A DNA stretch of 39,617 bases. Origin: Bacillus sp. FJAT-29790 (lineage in GTDB: Bacteria; Bacillota; Bacilli; Bacillales; Cytobacillaceae). The stretch covers positions 861,307-900,923 of the forward strand of contig NZ_JAHNZZ010000001.1 in the NCBI RefSeq assembly GCF_019039215.1, read 5' to 3'. The translations under genes and the position numbers were made by a program. Below, piece by piece: positions 25,540 through 33,830 of this stretch. The notes below the pieces were generated by a model that was not told where the DNA came from, made no database searches, and was given only the letters and a program-made list of their open reading frames with translations. How positions within the stretch are numbered: position 1 is the stretch's first letter; each line of letters opens with the position of its first letter.

Positions 25540-26328
25540 TTACCGTTCCTCTTCTGGTAACGGAGGCATAGAGCGAAGTGCTTCTAGAATTTCGTTACGA
25601 GATCTAGAGCGATGGGATTGCAGCATCGTTCGTACTGCTTCAGGCTCACCCGCCCGCATAACTGCTAAAATTGCCTTATGTTCAATTACTGAATGTGTTG
25701 GCTTTGGTCGAAGTCCAATTGTGTACAAGCGTGCACGATAGAGTTGGTCAGACTGACTGTCCACAATCCCTCTAAGGCGTGGGTTTTGGGCTAAGTCTAC
25801 AATGTAATTATGAAATTGATCATCAAGGTCTGTCCATAAAAGTAGATCATTTAGTTCTAATGCCTTTTCCTGTTTGTCGATCATACGCTCAAGATGGTTT
25901 AACTCTTCGTGAGAAGCACGGTCAGTAGCAAACCTTCCTGCAATGCCATCCAGCGCTTCCACTACTTCATAAATATGTTGGAGCTCATCTGCTACTAGTG
26001 GTGCAACAATAAAACCCCGACGTGGTATGAGCCGTACCCATCCTTCCATTTCTAAACGGACAAGGGATTCACGTACAGGCGTCCTGCTCATGCCAAGTAT
26101 TTCTGCCATCTCCCTTTCCAGCACAGTCTGTCCAGGCTGTAATTGAAGGTGGCGAATCGCATGTCGAACAGCTAGATAAGCGCGTTGTGGCAATCGTGAC
26201 TCTCCATTCATATCTAAAGTAGACAAAAATGAACGAACGGCTATAGAAAGGTCAGATTGATTTATTTTTTGAATATTAGAATCAGGTATTTGAGGTGTTT
26301 TTTGATTTTTCATTACAATATCACTCAT
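25540..26328 (-). CDS. GntR-family (FCD domain) transcriptional regulator
   Basis: A 262-residue protein. The winged helix covers about 45-115 (RLPQRAYLAVRHAIRHLQLQ, then EREMAEILGMSRTPVRESLV and WVRLIPRRGFIV). It is followed by an all-helical FCD ligand domain with the metal/ligand residues spread over DLDDQFHNYIV, and HSVIEHKAILAVMRAGEPEA with MLQSHRSRS near the end. FCD regulators sense organic acids, which suits the neighbouring C4-acid genes. It probably binds ATGTATACAT in the operon promoter. The N-terminal 40 residues are longer than usual and the ribosome site (TTGTTGGG) is weak, so the exact start is uncertain. Confidence 0.88.
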   Translation of the reverse strand: MSDIVMKNQKTPQIPDSNIQKINQSDLSIAVRSFLSTLDMNGESRLPQRAYLAVRHAIRHLQLQPGQTVLEREMAEILGMSRTPVRESLVRLEMEGWVRLIPRRGFIVAPLVADELQHIYEVVEALDGIAGRFATDRASHEELNHLERMIDKQEKALELNDLLLWTDLDDQFHNYIVDLAQNPRLRGIVDSQSDQLYRARLYTIGLRPKPTHSVIEHKAILAVMRAGEPEAVRTMLQSHRSRSRNEILEALRSMPPLPEEER

Positions 26329-26492
26329 CCCAACAAGTCTTAAATTTTATGTATAGAAAAAATAAATAATGTTGAATAGCTTATAATTGGAAAGTTAATT
26401 ATGATTCTATAGGTAAATCATAACAGAAAATTAATCACTCCCACAATCGATAAAATAGAAAAAGAGATAACCGAAAAGAAAGCACATAAGTG

Positions 26493-26732
26493 ATGATGAA
26501 AGATAAGTTCCATAATATCTATTTCTTTGCCGGAAAAGTGAAACTGACAATCATTTACACTAGTAGTTCAGAAGAAGCGGAAACGCATTTCTGGAGAATG
26601 ACAGGGAAAAGGGCATTGAATTGTCTTGAAATGTCTCCGGATGAAGACGTATTCATCGGTTATCGCTACCTAAGTTTCCGTGAATGGAAAAAAGAACAAA
26701 GGGGATTTCCTTGTTTGGTTAGGTATTATTGA
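26493..26732 (+). CDS. Small unknown protein; a decayed second copy lies at 27380
   Basis: A 79-residue frame without a convincing ribosome site: KDKFHNIYFFAGKVKLTIIY, then SSEEAETHFWRMTGKRALNC, LEMSPDEDVFIGYRYLSFRE and WKKEQRGFPCLVRYY. The last part is repeated in broken form at 27380-27493, again directly followed by a REP-like element. The pattern of an open frame tied to a repeat suggests either an old gene being lost or sequence carried along with the repeat. Family unknown. Confidence 0.4.
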   Translation: MMKDKFHNIYFFAGKVKLTIIYTSSSEEAETHFWRMTGKRALNCLEMSPDEDVFIGYRYLSFREWKKEQRGFPCLVRYY

Positions 26733-26740
26733 TGTGGTAT

Positions 26741-26898
26741 AGGAGCGTTAGTCCTTACACAGCAATACTTTAATATGGTGGGGTGCAGGTATCTTATCTT
26801 AAAGTTTGTAATGTTATGAAAAAAGATTTAATATAGGGCACTAGAAAAGGATTTAGATGTTTTTCGGTTTATTTACCAAAATAAATTAATTTTAAAGG
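26741..26898. repeat. REP-like repeat copy 5 with flanking block A copy 2
   Basis: The palindrome AGGAGCGTTAGTCC...GGGGTGCAGGTATC at 26741-26792 is degenerate. Its right flank (26790-26898) matches 12098-12203 over about 105 bp and runs up to the OsmC ribosome site. Confidence 0.65.
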
Positions 26899-26908
26899 AG
26901 TGTCCTGG

Positions 26909-27298
26909 ATGATTTTTTATATGACTGAAAATGGTTTTGCAACAGAATGTGCCTATGGAGAACTTAATGTGTCTGGTGAAGACCAATACGGATTTCGCCC
27001 ATATCAACTTCTTGTTTCATCTATTGCCGTTTGTAGTGGGGGAGTTTTACGTAAAGTTTTAGAAAGAATGCGAATTTCCTATCAAGATATTAAAGTACAA
27101 GCGGATGTAGAAAGAAATGAAAAGGCAGCGAATCGAATAGAAAAGATTCACCTCCATTTTGTAATTTTAGGCGAAGAGTTGAATGAGACAAAGATAGAAA
27201 AAGCTTTAAACGTCACTAGGAAAAATTGTGCCATGGTTCAATCTGTGAAAGATAGCATTGAAATTACTGAGTCCTTTGAAATAGAAGATACAAAATGA
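26909..27298 (+). CDS. OsmC-family protein
   Basis: A 129-residue OsmC/Ohr-fold protein: a beta-rich start (MIFYMTENGFATECAYGELN), then GFRPYQLLVSSIAVCSGGVL with the first reactive Cys at the head of a long helix, and the second in VTRKNCAMVQSVKDSIEITE. The two-Cys spacing is that of thiol peroxidases acting on organic hydroperoxides; the exact branch (OsmC, Ohr or YhfA-like) is not decided. ATG 26909 follows AAAGGAG by 9 nt; an upstream GTG at 26900 overlaps that site and is less likely. The gene is enclosed by REP-like elements on both sides. Confidence 0.85.
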   Translation: MIFYMTENGFATECAYGELNVSGEDQYGFRPYQLLVSSIAVCSGGVLRKVLERMRISYQDIKVQADVERNEKAANRIEKIHLHFVILGEELNETKIEKALNVTRKNCAMVQSVKDSIEITESFEIEDTK

Positions 27299-27317
27299 AA
27301 ACATGGTGTGTATTTTA

Positions 27318-27372
27318 GGACAAGTCCCCCAGTCTGGTAAAGTTTTACCGAACTGGGGGACTTGCTCTTTTT
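27318..27372. repeat. REP-like repeat copy 6, terminator of the OsmC gene
   Basis: CAAGTCCCCCAGT pairs perfectly with ACTGGGGGACTTG around a centre with GGTAAAGTTTTACC, followed by CTCTTTTTC. It starts 20 nt after the OsmC stop and forms the strongest hairpin of the family here. Confidence 0.8.
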
Positions 27373-27379
27373 CTTGCAA

Positions 27380-27493
27380 GCAAACCATTGAACTGTCTTG
27401 AACTTTGTCCGGATGAAGAGGTGTTGCTTGCTTAATTTTTGCGAATGGAAAAAAGAAAAAGTGAGGTTTCCTGTTTGGTTGGATTTTATTGAT
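27380..27493 (+). pseudogene. Decayed copy of the end of the 26493 gene
   Basis: CCATTGAACTGTCTTGAA, CCGGATGAAGA and GAATGGAAAAAAGAA match 26615-26735 with indels and an early TAA, again ending in GATGTG just before a REP-like element. It is therefore a direct but degraded duplicate, about 760 bp downstream, with the OsmC gene between the copies. Confidence 0.55.
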
Positions 27494-27640
27494 GTGCGTC
27501 TGAACCCCAGTGTAGTAATACTTTTATACGATAGGGGTCAGGCGCCTTTTGTTAGCACGATAATCCTTTCTTCCCGCTTTACCATTCATTAAAACAGACA
27601 AAATCCCTATTTTTAATTAGTCAGAATAATCCGGAATCAC
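27494..27640. repeat. REP-like repeat copy 7 with flanking block B copy 2
   Basis: TGCGTCTGAACCCCAGT and ATAGGGGTCAGGCGCC are arms around AGTAATACTTTTA, followed by TTTTG. The right flank 27547-27640 matches 16851-16945. No gene lies between 27299 and 27713 other than the repeats and the decayed copy. Confidence 0.65.
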
Positions 27641-27713
27641 CATTTTATTTAAAAATTCTTTCAACTATACTAGTACTGTATTTGAAAATAATGATAGTTT
27701 GGGAGGTTATGTG

Positions 27714-28862
27714 TTGAAAAGATTATGGATGTCTTTTGTCGTAGTAATGTTCTTTGTGTCAGCTCTGTTTTCATCTCAAGCAAATGCAGCTGACACCATT
27801 CCTGGTGGTCCATCGACAAAGGGAAACACGAGTATGGACAGTATGATTACATACGATGACATGATTAAAGAACTGAAGAAAATCGAACAAACGAGTAAAG
27901 GGAAGGTAGAAGTATTCACGTTAGATGAATACGGAAAGAGTGAGCAGAACCGAAGCTTCTACGTAGCTAAAGTTGGTACAGGCCCAATAAAAATTTGGGT
28001 ACAAGCGCAAATTCACGGAGATGAAAAATTAACAACGGATGCCGTATTAGAATTATTGAAGACTTTTGGTAGTAATGGATCCAAAGATATTGAAATGATC
28101 TTAAAAGAAACAACTATTTATGCAATCCCAATGTATAATCCGGATGGAAGTATCATGAACACACGAACAACTATGCTTCATGATGAAAATGGACAACCTA
28201 GAGTAGACAACAGAGGGCGTTCCATGACGATTGATTTAAATCGTGATTGGGCAGAAAACGGGTTTCAAGCAAAAGAATCACTTGTCTTCTACAAATACTG
28301 GGTAGATGTGAAACCAGATTTCGCTGTGGATCTTCACCATCAAGGGTTTAAAACAGTTTACGGAACAAATAATTCCACATCCATGTCGCTTGGAGTATCA
28401 TTAGCACCAAATGGACCGACTTTACCAGGTATTAAAAACGGCTTATACAATGACCTTACACGCCAAATGCACGTCTATGTATACGATGCATTAAAAGATT
28501 ACGGCAATATGCATATTGATCGTTACCAAACGGGTAGTGGTGATAAGAGATACGAGATTGATATCAAAGGAGGAGTTGTTTCTGCTATGATGATGGGCCT
28601 TAACTACAACAATATCAATCCAACTAATCACAGCAATCCAGCCATCTTCTTTGAAACGAAAGGAAATACAAGAGATGGAAATCTCGGCCAAAAATCAAAC
28701 GGGCATTTAATCAAACAAAATTATCTTGGATTAAAAGCCTTACTTTACGGCCTAGCCACAGGTGAAGTAGAAAAGGTTAATCCAAACCGTTGGGAAGAGA
28801 TTCCTGCTTACCCGCTAGCTGGGTATCAAACAGATTCTGGGATTATTCCAGTGAGTTTTTAA
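27714..28862 (+). CDS. Secreted M14-family zinc carboxypeptidase
   Basis: A 382-residue exported peptidase. The signal peptide MKRLWMSFVVVMFFVSALFSS ends at ANA, and mature protein probably starts ADT. M14 landmarks are zinc ligands H101 and E104 in QIHGDEKL, substrate-binding LNRDW (R177), the third zinc ligand in VDLHHQG (H208 or H209) and the catalytic Glu in FFETKGNTRDG (E314). All key residues are present, so it should be active on peptides or peptidoglycan fragments outside the cell. The TTG at 27714 follows GGGAGG by 7 nt; GTG 27711 and TTG 27699 lie too close to or before that site. Monocistronic with a strong terminator. Confidence 0.9.
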   Translation: MKRLWMSFVVVMFFVSALFSSQANAADTIPGGPSTKGNTSMDSMITYDDMIKELKKIEQTSKGKVEVFTLDEYGKSEQNRSFYVAKVGTGPIKIWVQAQIHGDEKLTTDAVLELLKTFGSNGSKDIEMILKETTIYAIPMYNPDGSIMNTRTTMLHDENGQPRVDNRGRSMTIDLNRDWAENGFQAKESLVFYKYWVDVKPDFAVDLHHQGFKTVYGTNNSTSMSLGVSLAPNGPTLPGIKNGLYNDLTRQMHVYVYDALKDYGNMHIDRYQTGSGDKRYEIDIKGGVVSAMMMGLNYNNINPTNHSNPAIFFETKGNTRDGNLGQKSNGHLIKQNYLGLKALLYGLATGEVEKVNPNRWEEIPAYPLAGYQTDSGIIPVSF

Positions 28863-28892
28863 AAAATAACGAAGCACCATAAGGATTAATTG

Positions 28893-28942
28893 AACTGCAC
28901 CCCAATTGTTAGAATCGGCTAAACATTGGGATGCAGTTTTTT
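28893..28942 (+). terminator. Terminator of the M14 peptidase gene
   Basis: AACTGCACCCCAATTGTT pairs with AACATTGGGATGCAGTT with two imperfections, followed by TTTTT. Confidence 0.85.
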
Positions 28943-29128
28943 AATGGAAATCAGTATTCCGTATTAATCATTTATTTGAGCCTTTAATTCTTAAATTAGC
29001 ATTTATTCAGTCTCTAAAATCTGTTGCATCCATTCAATTGGTCTTGTATACTAGTGAAGTAAAATCGAACAATATAGAGTTAGTTAGTGTTAATGTTCGG
29101 TTTTAGAACAACTAGGAGGCATACATCT

Positions 29129-29992
29129 ATGAGAAATAAACACAATCTTAAATTTTTCACCGTAATTATGCTTGCAACTTTCATGTTATTTGGATGTTCT
29201 GCGAAACAAGAAGTCTCTAATAAATCTTCTAATGAACAGCAAAAAGCAGAAACAAATAATGCAAAAGCTGAACAATCGCAAGATCGTGTGATCGGAATTA
29301 TTGGAGCTATGAGGGAAGAAGTAGAAATCCTTCATGACAAAATGCAAATTGAAAGTACAGAAAATGTAGCCGGAATGGAATTTTATAAAGGAACATTAGA
29401 TGGTGAAAACATTGTCTTAGTTCAATCAGGAGTTGGAAAAGTAAATGCAGCTGCATGTGCTCAAGCATTAGTAGATCATTTCGGTGTTAACTATCTAATT
29501 AATTCAGGTGTTGCTGGTGGAATAAACCCTGATTTAAAAGTTGGGGATATTGTTATTTCAACAGATGCTGTCCAACATGATGTTGATATAACTGCATTAG
29601 GGGAAAAACCTGGTGTCATCTCTAGAATGGATACAAGTACTTTTACTGCAGATGAAAACTTAATCCAGCTAGCAGAGAAATCAGCTGAAGGATTAGGGGA
29701 GGATATCCATGTTTTCAAAGGAAGAATTGCTAGTGGTGATCAATTTATTGCAAGTGCGGAGCAAAGAGCAGAAATTATTAAAAACTTTTCACCATTTGCA
29801 GTTGAAATGGAAGGAGCTGCTATTGCTCACGTAGCCCATTTGAATCATGTACCTTTTGTTATTATTCGCGCCATCTCGGACGATGCCAACGGTGAGTCAA
29901 AGGTAACATATTCAGATTTTGTCAAAGTGGCAGCTAAAAATGCTAGCCAAATGCTAGAAGAAATGATCAAAGGTGCTAACGAAAGCTTGTAA
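29129..29992 (+). CDS. mtnN: Lipoprotein MTA/SAH nucleosidase
   Basis: MtnN cleaves adenine from methylthioadenosine and S-adenosylhomocysteine. The 287-residue product has an N-terminal lipoprotein signal (KHNLKFFTVIMLATFMLFGC, Cys23), a Ser/Asn/Gln-rich linker of about 28 residues, then a full nucleosidase domain. That domain has VIGIIGAMREEVEIL (catalytic Glu64 by alignment with E. coli Glu12), VQSGVGKVNAAACAQAL, the NSGVAGG phosphate/ribose region, VEMEGAAIAHVAH and RAISDDANGES (the catalytic Asp). Normal MtnN is cytosolic, so this copy should act outside the membrane. ATG 29129 follows GGAGG by 9 nt; an in-frame ATG at 29087 lacks a site and would bury the signal. Monocistronic. Confidence 0.92.
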   Translation: MRNKHNLKFFTVIMLATFMLFGCSAKQEVSNKSSNEQQKAETNNAKAEQSQDRVIGIIGAMREEVEILHDKMQIESTENVAGMEFYKGTLDGENIVLVQSGVGKVNAAACAQALVDHFGVNYLINSGVAGGINPDLKVGDIVISTDAVQHDVDITALGEKPGVISRMDTSTFTADENLIQLAEKSAEGLGEDIHVFKGRIASGDQFIASAEQRAEIIKNFSPFAVEMEGAAIAHVAHLNHVPFVIIRAISDDANGESKVTYSDFVKVAAKNASQMLEEMIKGANESL

Positions 29993-30034
29993 GTTTAAAC
30001 ACAAAAGTATTAATATAAAACATATTTGTAAGCT

Positions 30035-30085
30035 AAGGGTGATAGTTCAACTTTAATTCAAGTGGGCTGTCACCCTTTCTATTCT
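30035..30085 (+). terminator. Terminator of the lipoprotein nucleosidase gene
   Basis: AAGGGTGATAG and CTGTCACCCTT form an 11-bp stem with one G-T pair and a 21-nt loop, followed by TCTATTCT. Confidence 0.7.
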
Positions 30086-30148
30086 ATTCACAATTCCCTT
30101 TTCGGTAAAAAACAATCGAATGATTAAATGAATCGAGGAATTTTGTTA

Positions 30149-30204
30149 AGGAGCCTAACCCTTAGTGTAGTATTACTTTAATACGCCCGGGTCAGGCTCC
30201 TTTA
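30149..30204. repeat. Palindromic REP-like repeat, copy 8
   Basis: AGGAGCCTAACCC and CGGGTCAGGCTCCT are arms around AGTATTACTTTA. It lies between the nucleosidase terminator and the Wadjet leader region. Confidence 0.7.
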
Positions 30205-30309
30205 TTTTCATAGATATTTTGTTTGTTAAATAGTTTGATATATTACTATTGTCCTACTTGTTGTATAATTATGGTATTATTTACAATTTAGGGGTGAGTA
30301 TTATATTAG

Positions 30310-30402
30310 ATGGCCGATTATATTTTTTTAACAAACTTTAAATTCCATTACAAAAGATTTCTAGTAGACAAACTTAAGCTAGGGAAATTCGGGTTTAAAT
30401 AA
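30310..30402 (+). CDS. Possible 30-residue leader peptide before the Wadjet operon
   Basis: ATG at 30310, with AGGGGTGAG about 12 nt upstream, opens MADYIFLTNFKFHYKRFLVD, then KLKLGKFGFK and TAA. It is aromatic- and lysine-rich and lies just before the terminator at 30425. TGTATAAT near 30265 is a candidate -10 box. No homology claimed; it could be a leader peptide, a small regulator or chance. Confidence 0.35.
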   Translation: MADYIFLTNFKFHYKRFLVDKLKLGKFGFK

Positions 30403-30424
30403 TCGCTGGGTATTCAATTATATA

Positions 30425-30451
30425 AAAGTCGCAAAAAAGCGACCTTTTTTA
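30425..30451 (+). terminator. Terminator between leader and jetD, possible attenuator
   Basis: GTCGC, six A, GCGAC, then CTTTTTT: a compact complete terminator 45 nt before the first Wadjet gene. Because a promoter-like region and small frame lie upstream, it may set how much transcription reaches the operon. Confidence 0.75.
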
Positions 30452-30495
30452 ATATTTCTACTCATTTTATTTCATTTTACGAAAGGATTAGGCGT

Positions 30496-31554
30496 ATGAA
30501 AGAGGTTGTAAAAGAACTATTAACAAATCAAAAAAACACTAGTGTAGACATTTATAAACTGGAAAAACAAGTGAAGGAACGGTTGCAAGATGATGTCATT
30601 GGACTGTTTTATAAAGAATTTGCCGATAGTGTAATAGAGTTAGAAAATGAAAAAGTTATAGAAAGAATGAAAACAGGCAAACCTTATTCCAGAGACATCC
30701 GAATAAACACTAAATATCGAAAAGTAAAAGAGATCATCAATAACGAAAATGAACTAAAAAATGAACTATTAACGAGTTTTCATTTCAAAATGAAAATGAG
30801 CGGGTATGGAAAAAACCTCGAACAATATAAAAAGGATAAACCCATATTGGATTTGATTAGTCAATTCTTGTTCCAAAAATCGGAGAAGGATTGTTATATC
30901 AGTGTCAATGAACGTTCATTTGAATTATTTGATGATGAAAAATACCTAAGTTCAGAACAGGGAAGGAAACTCATTTCCAATATAGAAGTGACATTTGAGG
31001 ATTTATGCTGTTTTGAAACCTTTGAACCTTTTTTTCATTTTGGATTAGCCACACATCATAATCAAAATGTGATGATCATTGAAAACAAAGACACCTTTTT
31101 CAGTTTAAAAAAATTAAATTTAGAAGGGATCCATCGTTGGGATGGGATTCCGTTTGAAATGTTGGTTTATGGAGAAGGAAATAAAATCACCAAATCGTTC
31201 GAGTATTTAGATGAGCTGAAGGTCCCGTTTGAAACGAGCCTCTATTACTTTGGCGATTTTGACCCAGAAGGGATCGCAATTTTCCATCGACTTCAAAAAA
31301 TGAGCAAAAGAAAAATTGAGTTATGGAAGCCTTTTTATATCGAAATGTGGAATCGAAGAAAGGGAACGGTTATAAAGGAAGACAAGAAACAAAGATGGAG
31401 TGAGACAGCCATCCAAACCTTTTTATCCCACTTTGACGAGCAAATGAAAACTGCAATGGAAAACTATTTAATAGAACGTCGATATATTCCGCAGGAAGCG
31501 TTAAATATCGAAGTATTAAGGAGCTTGTCCGATGGAATTAAAAAAACTGTATGA
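30496..31554 (+). CDS. jetD: Wadjet nuclease subunit JetD
   Basis: JetD is the Toprim-fold nuclease of Wadjet, which cuts circular plasmid DNA after the SMC-like motor has extruded it. The 352-residue product has an N-terminal wing-type region (about 1-80) and a C-terminal Toprim domain. That domain has MIIENKDTFFSL (Glu196) and LYYFGDFDPEGIAIFHRLQ (D254-x-D256), with a conserved end region ERRYIPQEALN. These acidic residues are what the family uses to bind metal and cut DNA, so it looks active. AAAGGA lies 9 nt before ATG. It comes first in this operon, whereas in the best-studied Wadjet I systems it comes last. Its end overlaps jetA by 23 nt. Confidence 0.88.
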   Translation: MKEVVKELLTNQKNTSVDIYKLEKQVKERLQDDVIGLFYKEFADSVIELENEKVIERMKTGKPYSRDIRINTKYRKVKEIINNENELKNELLTSFHFKMKMSGYGKNLEQYKKDKPILDLISQFLFQKSEKDCYISVNERSFELFDDEKYLSSEQGRKLISNIEVTFEDLCCFETFEPFFHFGLATHHNQNVMIIENKDTFFSLKKLNLEGIHRWDGIPFEMLVYGEGNKITKSFEYLDELKVPFETSLYYFGDFDPEGIAIFHRLQKMSKRKIELWKPFYIEMWNRRKGTVIKEDKKQRWSETAIQTFLSHFDEQMKTAMENYLIERRYIPQEALNIEVLRSLSDGIKKTV

Positions 31555-33097
31555 AGGAATATCGGAACGATATAAAAATTTGGTCCTGTTTATGCCTATC
31601 TATCAATTAAAACAAGCAACCAAGTACAACTACGACTTGATGGAAATCGGGTTCAGTATTTTGCTGTTTATCATTGATAAGATGCTGACTGATAAGGGCT
31701 ATGTAACGAATGACCAGTTGAATCAATGTCTATCGCAACTGATGAAAGAAATTTATCACGAAGAATTAACCTATGACGAGATTGATGCATTGCGAGCGTA
31801 TGTTGTAGATGAAAAGCTTCGAAATAGCGGAAAGGAATTTACATTCGAATATACGGACTATGGCAAAGATGCCAAAAATAGAATCCAGTTTTCTCTGATT
31901 GAAACCCATAATTTTAAATACAGTGATCATCTCAATAACAAAGTAAAATTAAAGCTGACAGAACGAGGAATTGAATTGCTATTCAAAACTAAAGAAATGT
32001 TCTCAGAGCTTCAAATCAGCATTACAATGCTTTACTTTAAACAACAATTGGAAAAGTCCTTATACGGTTCCGCGTTAAATACCGTTAAGGACTTAATGTT
32101 CCAAATCGAAACCCAAATCCGGGCGATTGAAGATTACGAAGAAAAAATTAGAAGAAATACCTTATCTGTTTTTAACCGTAAAGAAATTGAGGAACGGTAT
32201 GAAAATTCCTATAAACAAACATTGGAAGAAAAAGAACAGTTAAAAAGTTTACGAGAATATGTGAGCAATGTCATCTCCAATTATATGAACGGGAACTTAA
32301 GCACGAAAGAAAGAAAAAAATATGAAACCATCCTGACTATTGAACTGTACTTGAATCGTTCGATGACCAAACACGAAACCTTGTATGTGAAAAAATACGA
32401 TCTATTAAATACTCTAACTGGTTCGATTAAATTGCTGATTGAGAATGCCTTTTCAAGGAACTTTCACTTTGAACAGGAGATTCTCCAGGTATGGGTAGAG
32501 AAGGTGGTAACAGAAGAAAAAATACACAAAATTTTTAAGCCATTAATGCCGATTAAGCGGACGAAGTATTACCATCCTTTTCTCTCTTTCAGCTCGCAAT
32601 TGATTAAAAAAACAAAAGATAAAATTGAAGAAGAAATTGATGAAATTGATGAAGAAGAGAAAGAAAAGCAGCTAGAAGAGGAAGAAAAGCAAAAAGAATG
32701 GGAGTTCCAAGCCGAGTTAAAAATCCTGAAAGTCATCTTGGAGCCACTTCTGGAAAAGGAAAGCTATTTTATTTCAGAAGTCTTAAAAGACATTCAAAAA
32801 AAGGACTTTAGATTATATCAGGATATTAATTCTATCTATTTACAACATTTTTTAAACATAAGCGTAGAAATGCATAGCTGGAACTACAAAGATTTCGAAG
32901 GAGAGGAAGATATAAACAGTCTGACCTACCATAAAAAAGGGACGAAGCTGTTGGCCTATTTAACGAACGAATTAAAGGAATTGGAAGACATTAAAGGGTT
33001 TGAAATGTACGCTACGGAAAAAGAAATGGAGTTTGCGGATGGAATTAAAATGACTGATTATTTCATTAGAAGGAAGGTAAGTGAAAGTGTTTTATGA
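31532..33097 (+). CDS. jetA: Wadjet kleisin-like subunit JetA
   Basis: JetA is the MukF/kleisin-like bridge that links the two SMC heads and the JetB subunit. The 521-residue product is almost all helical, with an N-terminal winged-helix-like part (YNYDLMEIGFSILLFIIDKM), a coiled middle region (IEDYEEKIRRNTLSVFNRKE), and a very acidic run at about 365-390 (KIEEEIDEIDEEEKEKQLEE). The C-terminal wing (SLTYHKKGTKLLAYLTNELK) would contact the motor. ATG follows AAGGAG by 8 nt inside the end of jetD, giving translational coupling. Assignment rests on size, helical content and position between jetD and jetB/jetC; sequence similarity alone is hard to judge by eye. Confidence 0.8.
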   Translation: MELKKLYEGISERYKNLVLFMPIYQLKQATKYNYDLMEIGFSILLFIIDKMLTDKGYVTNDQLNQCLSQLMKEIYHEELTYDEIDALRAYVVDEKLRNSGKEFTFEYTDYGKDAKNRIQFSLIETHNFKYSDHLNNKVKLKLTERGIELLFKTKEMFSELQISITMLYFKQQLEKSLYGSALNTVKDLMFQIETQIRAIEDYEEKIRRNTLSVFNRKEIEERYENSYKQTLEEKEQLKSLREYVSNVISNYMNGNLSTKERKKYETILTIELYLNRSMTKHETLYVKKYDLLNTLTGSIKLLIENAFSRNFHFEQEILQVWVEKVVTEEKIHKIFKPLMPIKRTKYYHPFLSFSSQLIKKTKDKIEEEIDEIDEEEKEKQLEEEEKQKEWEFQAELKILKVILEPLLEKESYFISEVLKDIQKKDFRLYQDINSIYLQHFLNISVEMHSWNYKDFEGEEDINSLTYHKKGTKLLAYLTNELKELEDIKGFEMYATEKEMEFADGIKMTDYFIRRKVSESVL

Positions 33098-33830
33098 GGA
33101 AGAAATGGTCAAAAAAGCCTTTTTGCTTTACCAGGAGGTAATGACAAAAGGGGAAATAAAAAGAAAAGACAATCCAGAAATTTATGGGTACTATTTTGAT
33201 TTGGAAATTCGGGATATATTAGAAAGAATTTTTTTACCGTCCTCCGAGTCAAAAATCTTTTATGTGGAAGATACGTTGTATTTTGTGCCGGATCTTGAAA
33301 ATGAAGCCTTTTCCTATTCTAATGAAGAACTTCGAAATGTAATGGGGTTGAATAACAATCGAGAGTTGTATCTGGCTCAATTTATTTGGATGAATCTAAT
33401 TAGTGAATTTTATGGGGATCAATTTCAGCAAACGAATAGAACCCTTAGTTTCGTTAAAGTGGACGAAATGATTAAAAAGGTTAAAGAATATATGGACAAG
33501 TTTGGAGAAAAAACGGAAGAGGAACTATATGTTTTATCAAACGAATACCAACTGGATCTTGCTGGTTTGATAGATGCCTGGAACAGCTTAGAGGAGTTAA
33601 CCCAAAAGGATAAAAACGTGAAACGTTATAAAAACAAGCGATACAGCTTCTTTTTAAGGGTATTGGGATTTTGGGAAAAAGAAGGGTTGTTGCAGATTAA
33701 GGAAAACCAAGAAATTACCCTCACGAAGAAAATAGAGAGCATTGTTGGTGCCTACTATCAAAATGAGGAGCGAATCAATAAAATTAAAGAATTGCTGGAT
33801 TTTACAATAGTAAAGGAGATGACCGTTTAA
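33081..33830 (+). CDS. jetB: Wadjet MukE-like subunit JetB
   Basis: JetB is the small winged-helix (MukE/KITE-like) partner that binds the kleisin. The 249-residue product has two likely wing domains: YEEEMVKKAFLLYQEVMTKG to YVEDTLYFVPDLE, and YKNKRYSFFLRVLGFWEKEG followed by LLQIKENQEITLTKK. I recall this type as the DUF6063 group linked with Wadjet, possibly type II, but cannot confirm. The start is GTG at 33081 (AAGGA 6 nt upstream); GTG 33087 is nearly as good. It overlaps jetA by 17 nt and its TAA shares a base with the jetC ATG. Confidence 0.8.
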   Translation: MKVFYEEEMVKKAFLLYQEVMTKGEIKRKDNPEIYGYYFDLEIRDILERIFLPSSESKIFYVEDTLYFVPDLENEAFSYSNEELRNVMGLNNNRELYLAQFIWMNLISEFYGDQFQQTNRTLSFVKVDEMIKKVKEYMDKFGEKTEEELYVLSNEYQLDLAGLIDAWNSLEELTQKDKNVKRYKNKRYSFFLRVLGFWEKEGLLQIKENQEITLTKKIESIVGAYYQNEERINKIKELLDFTIVKEMTV

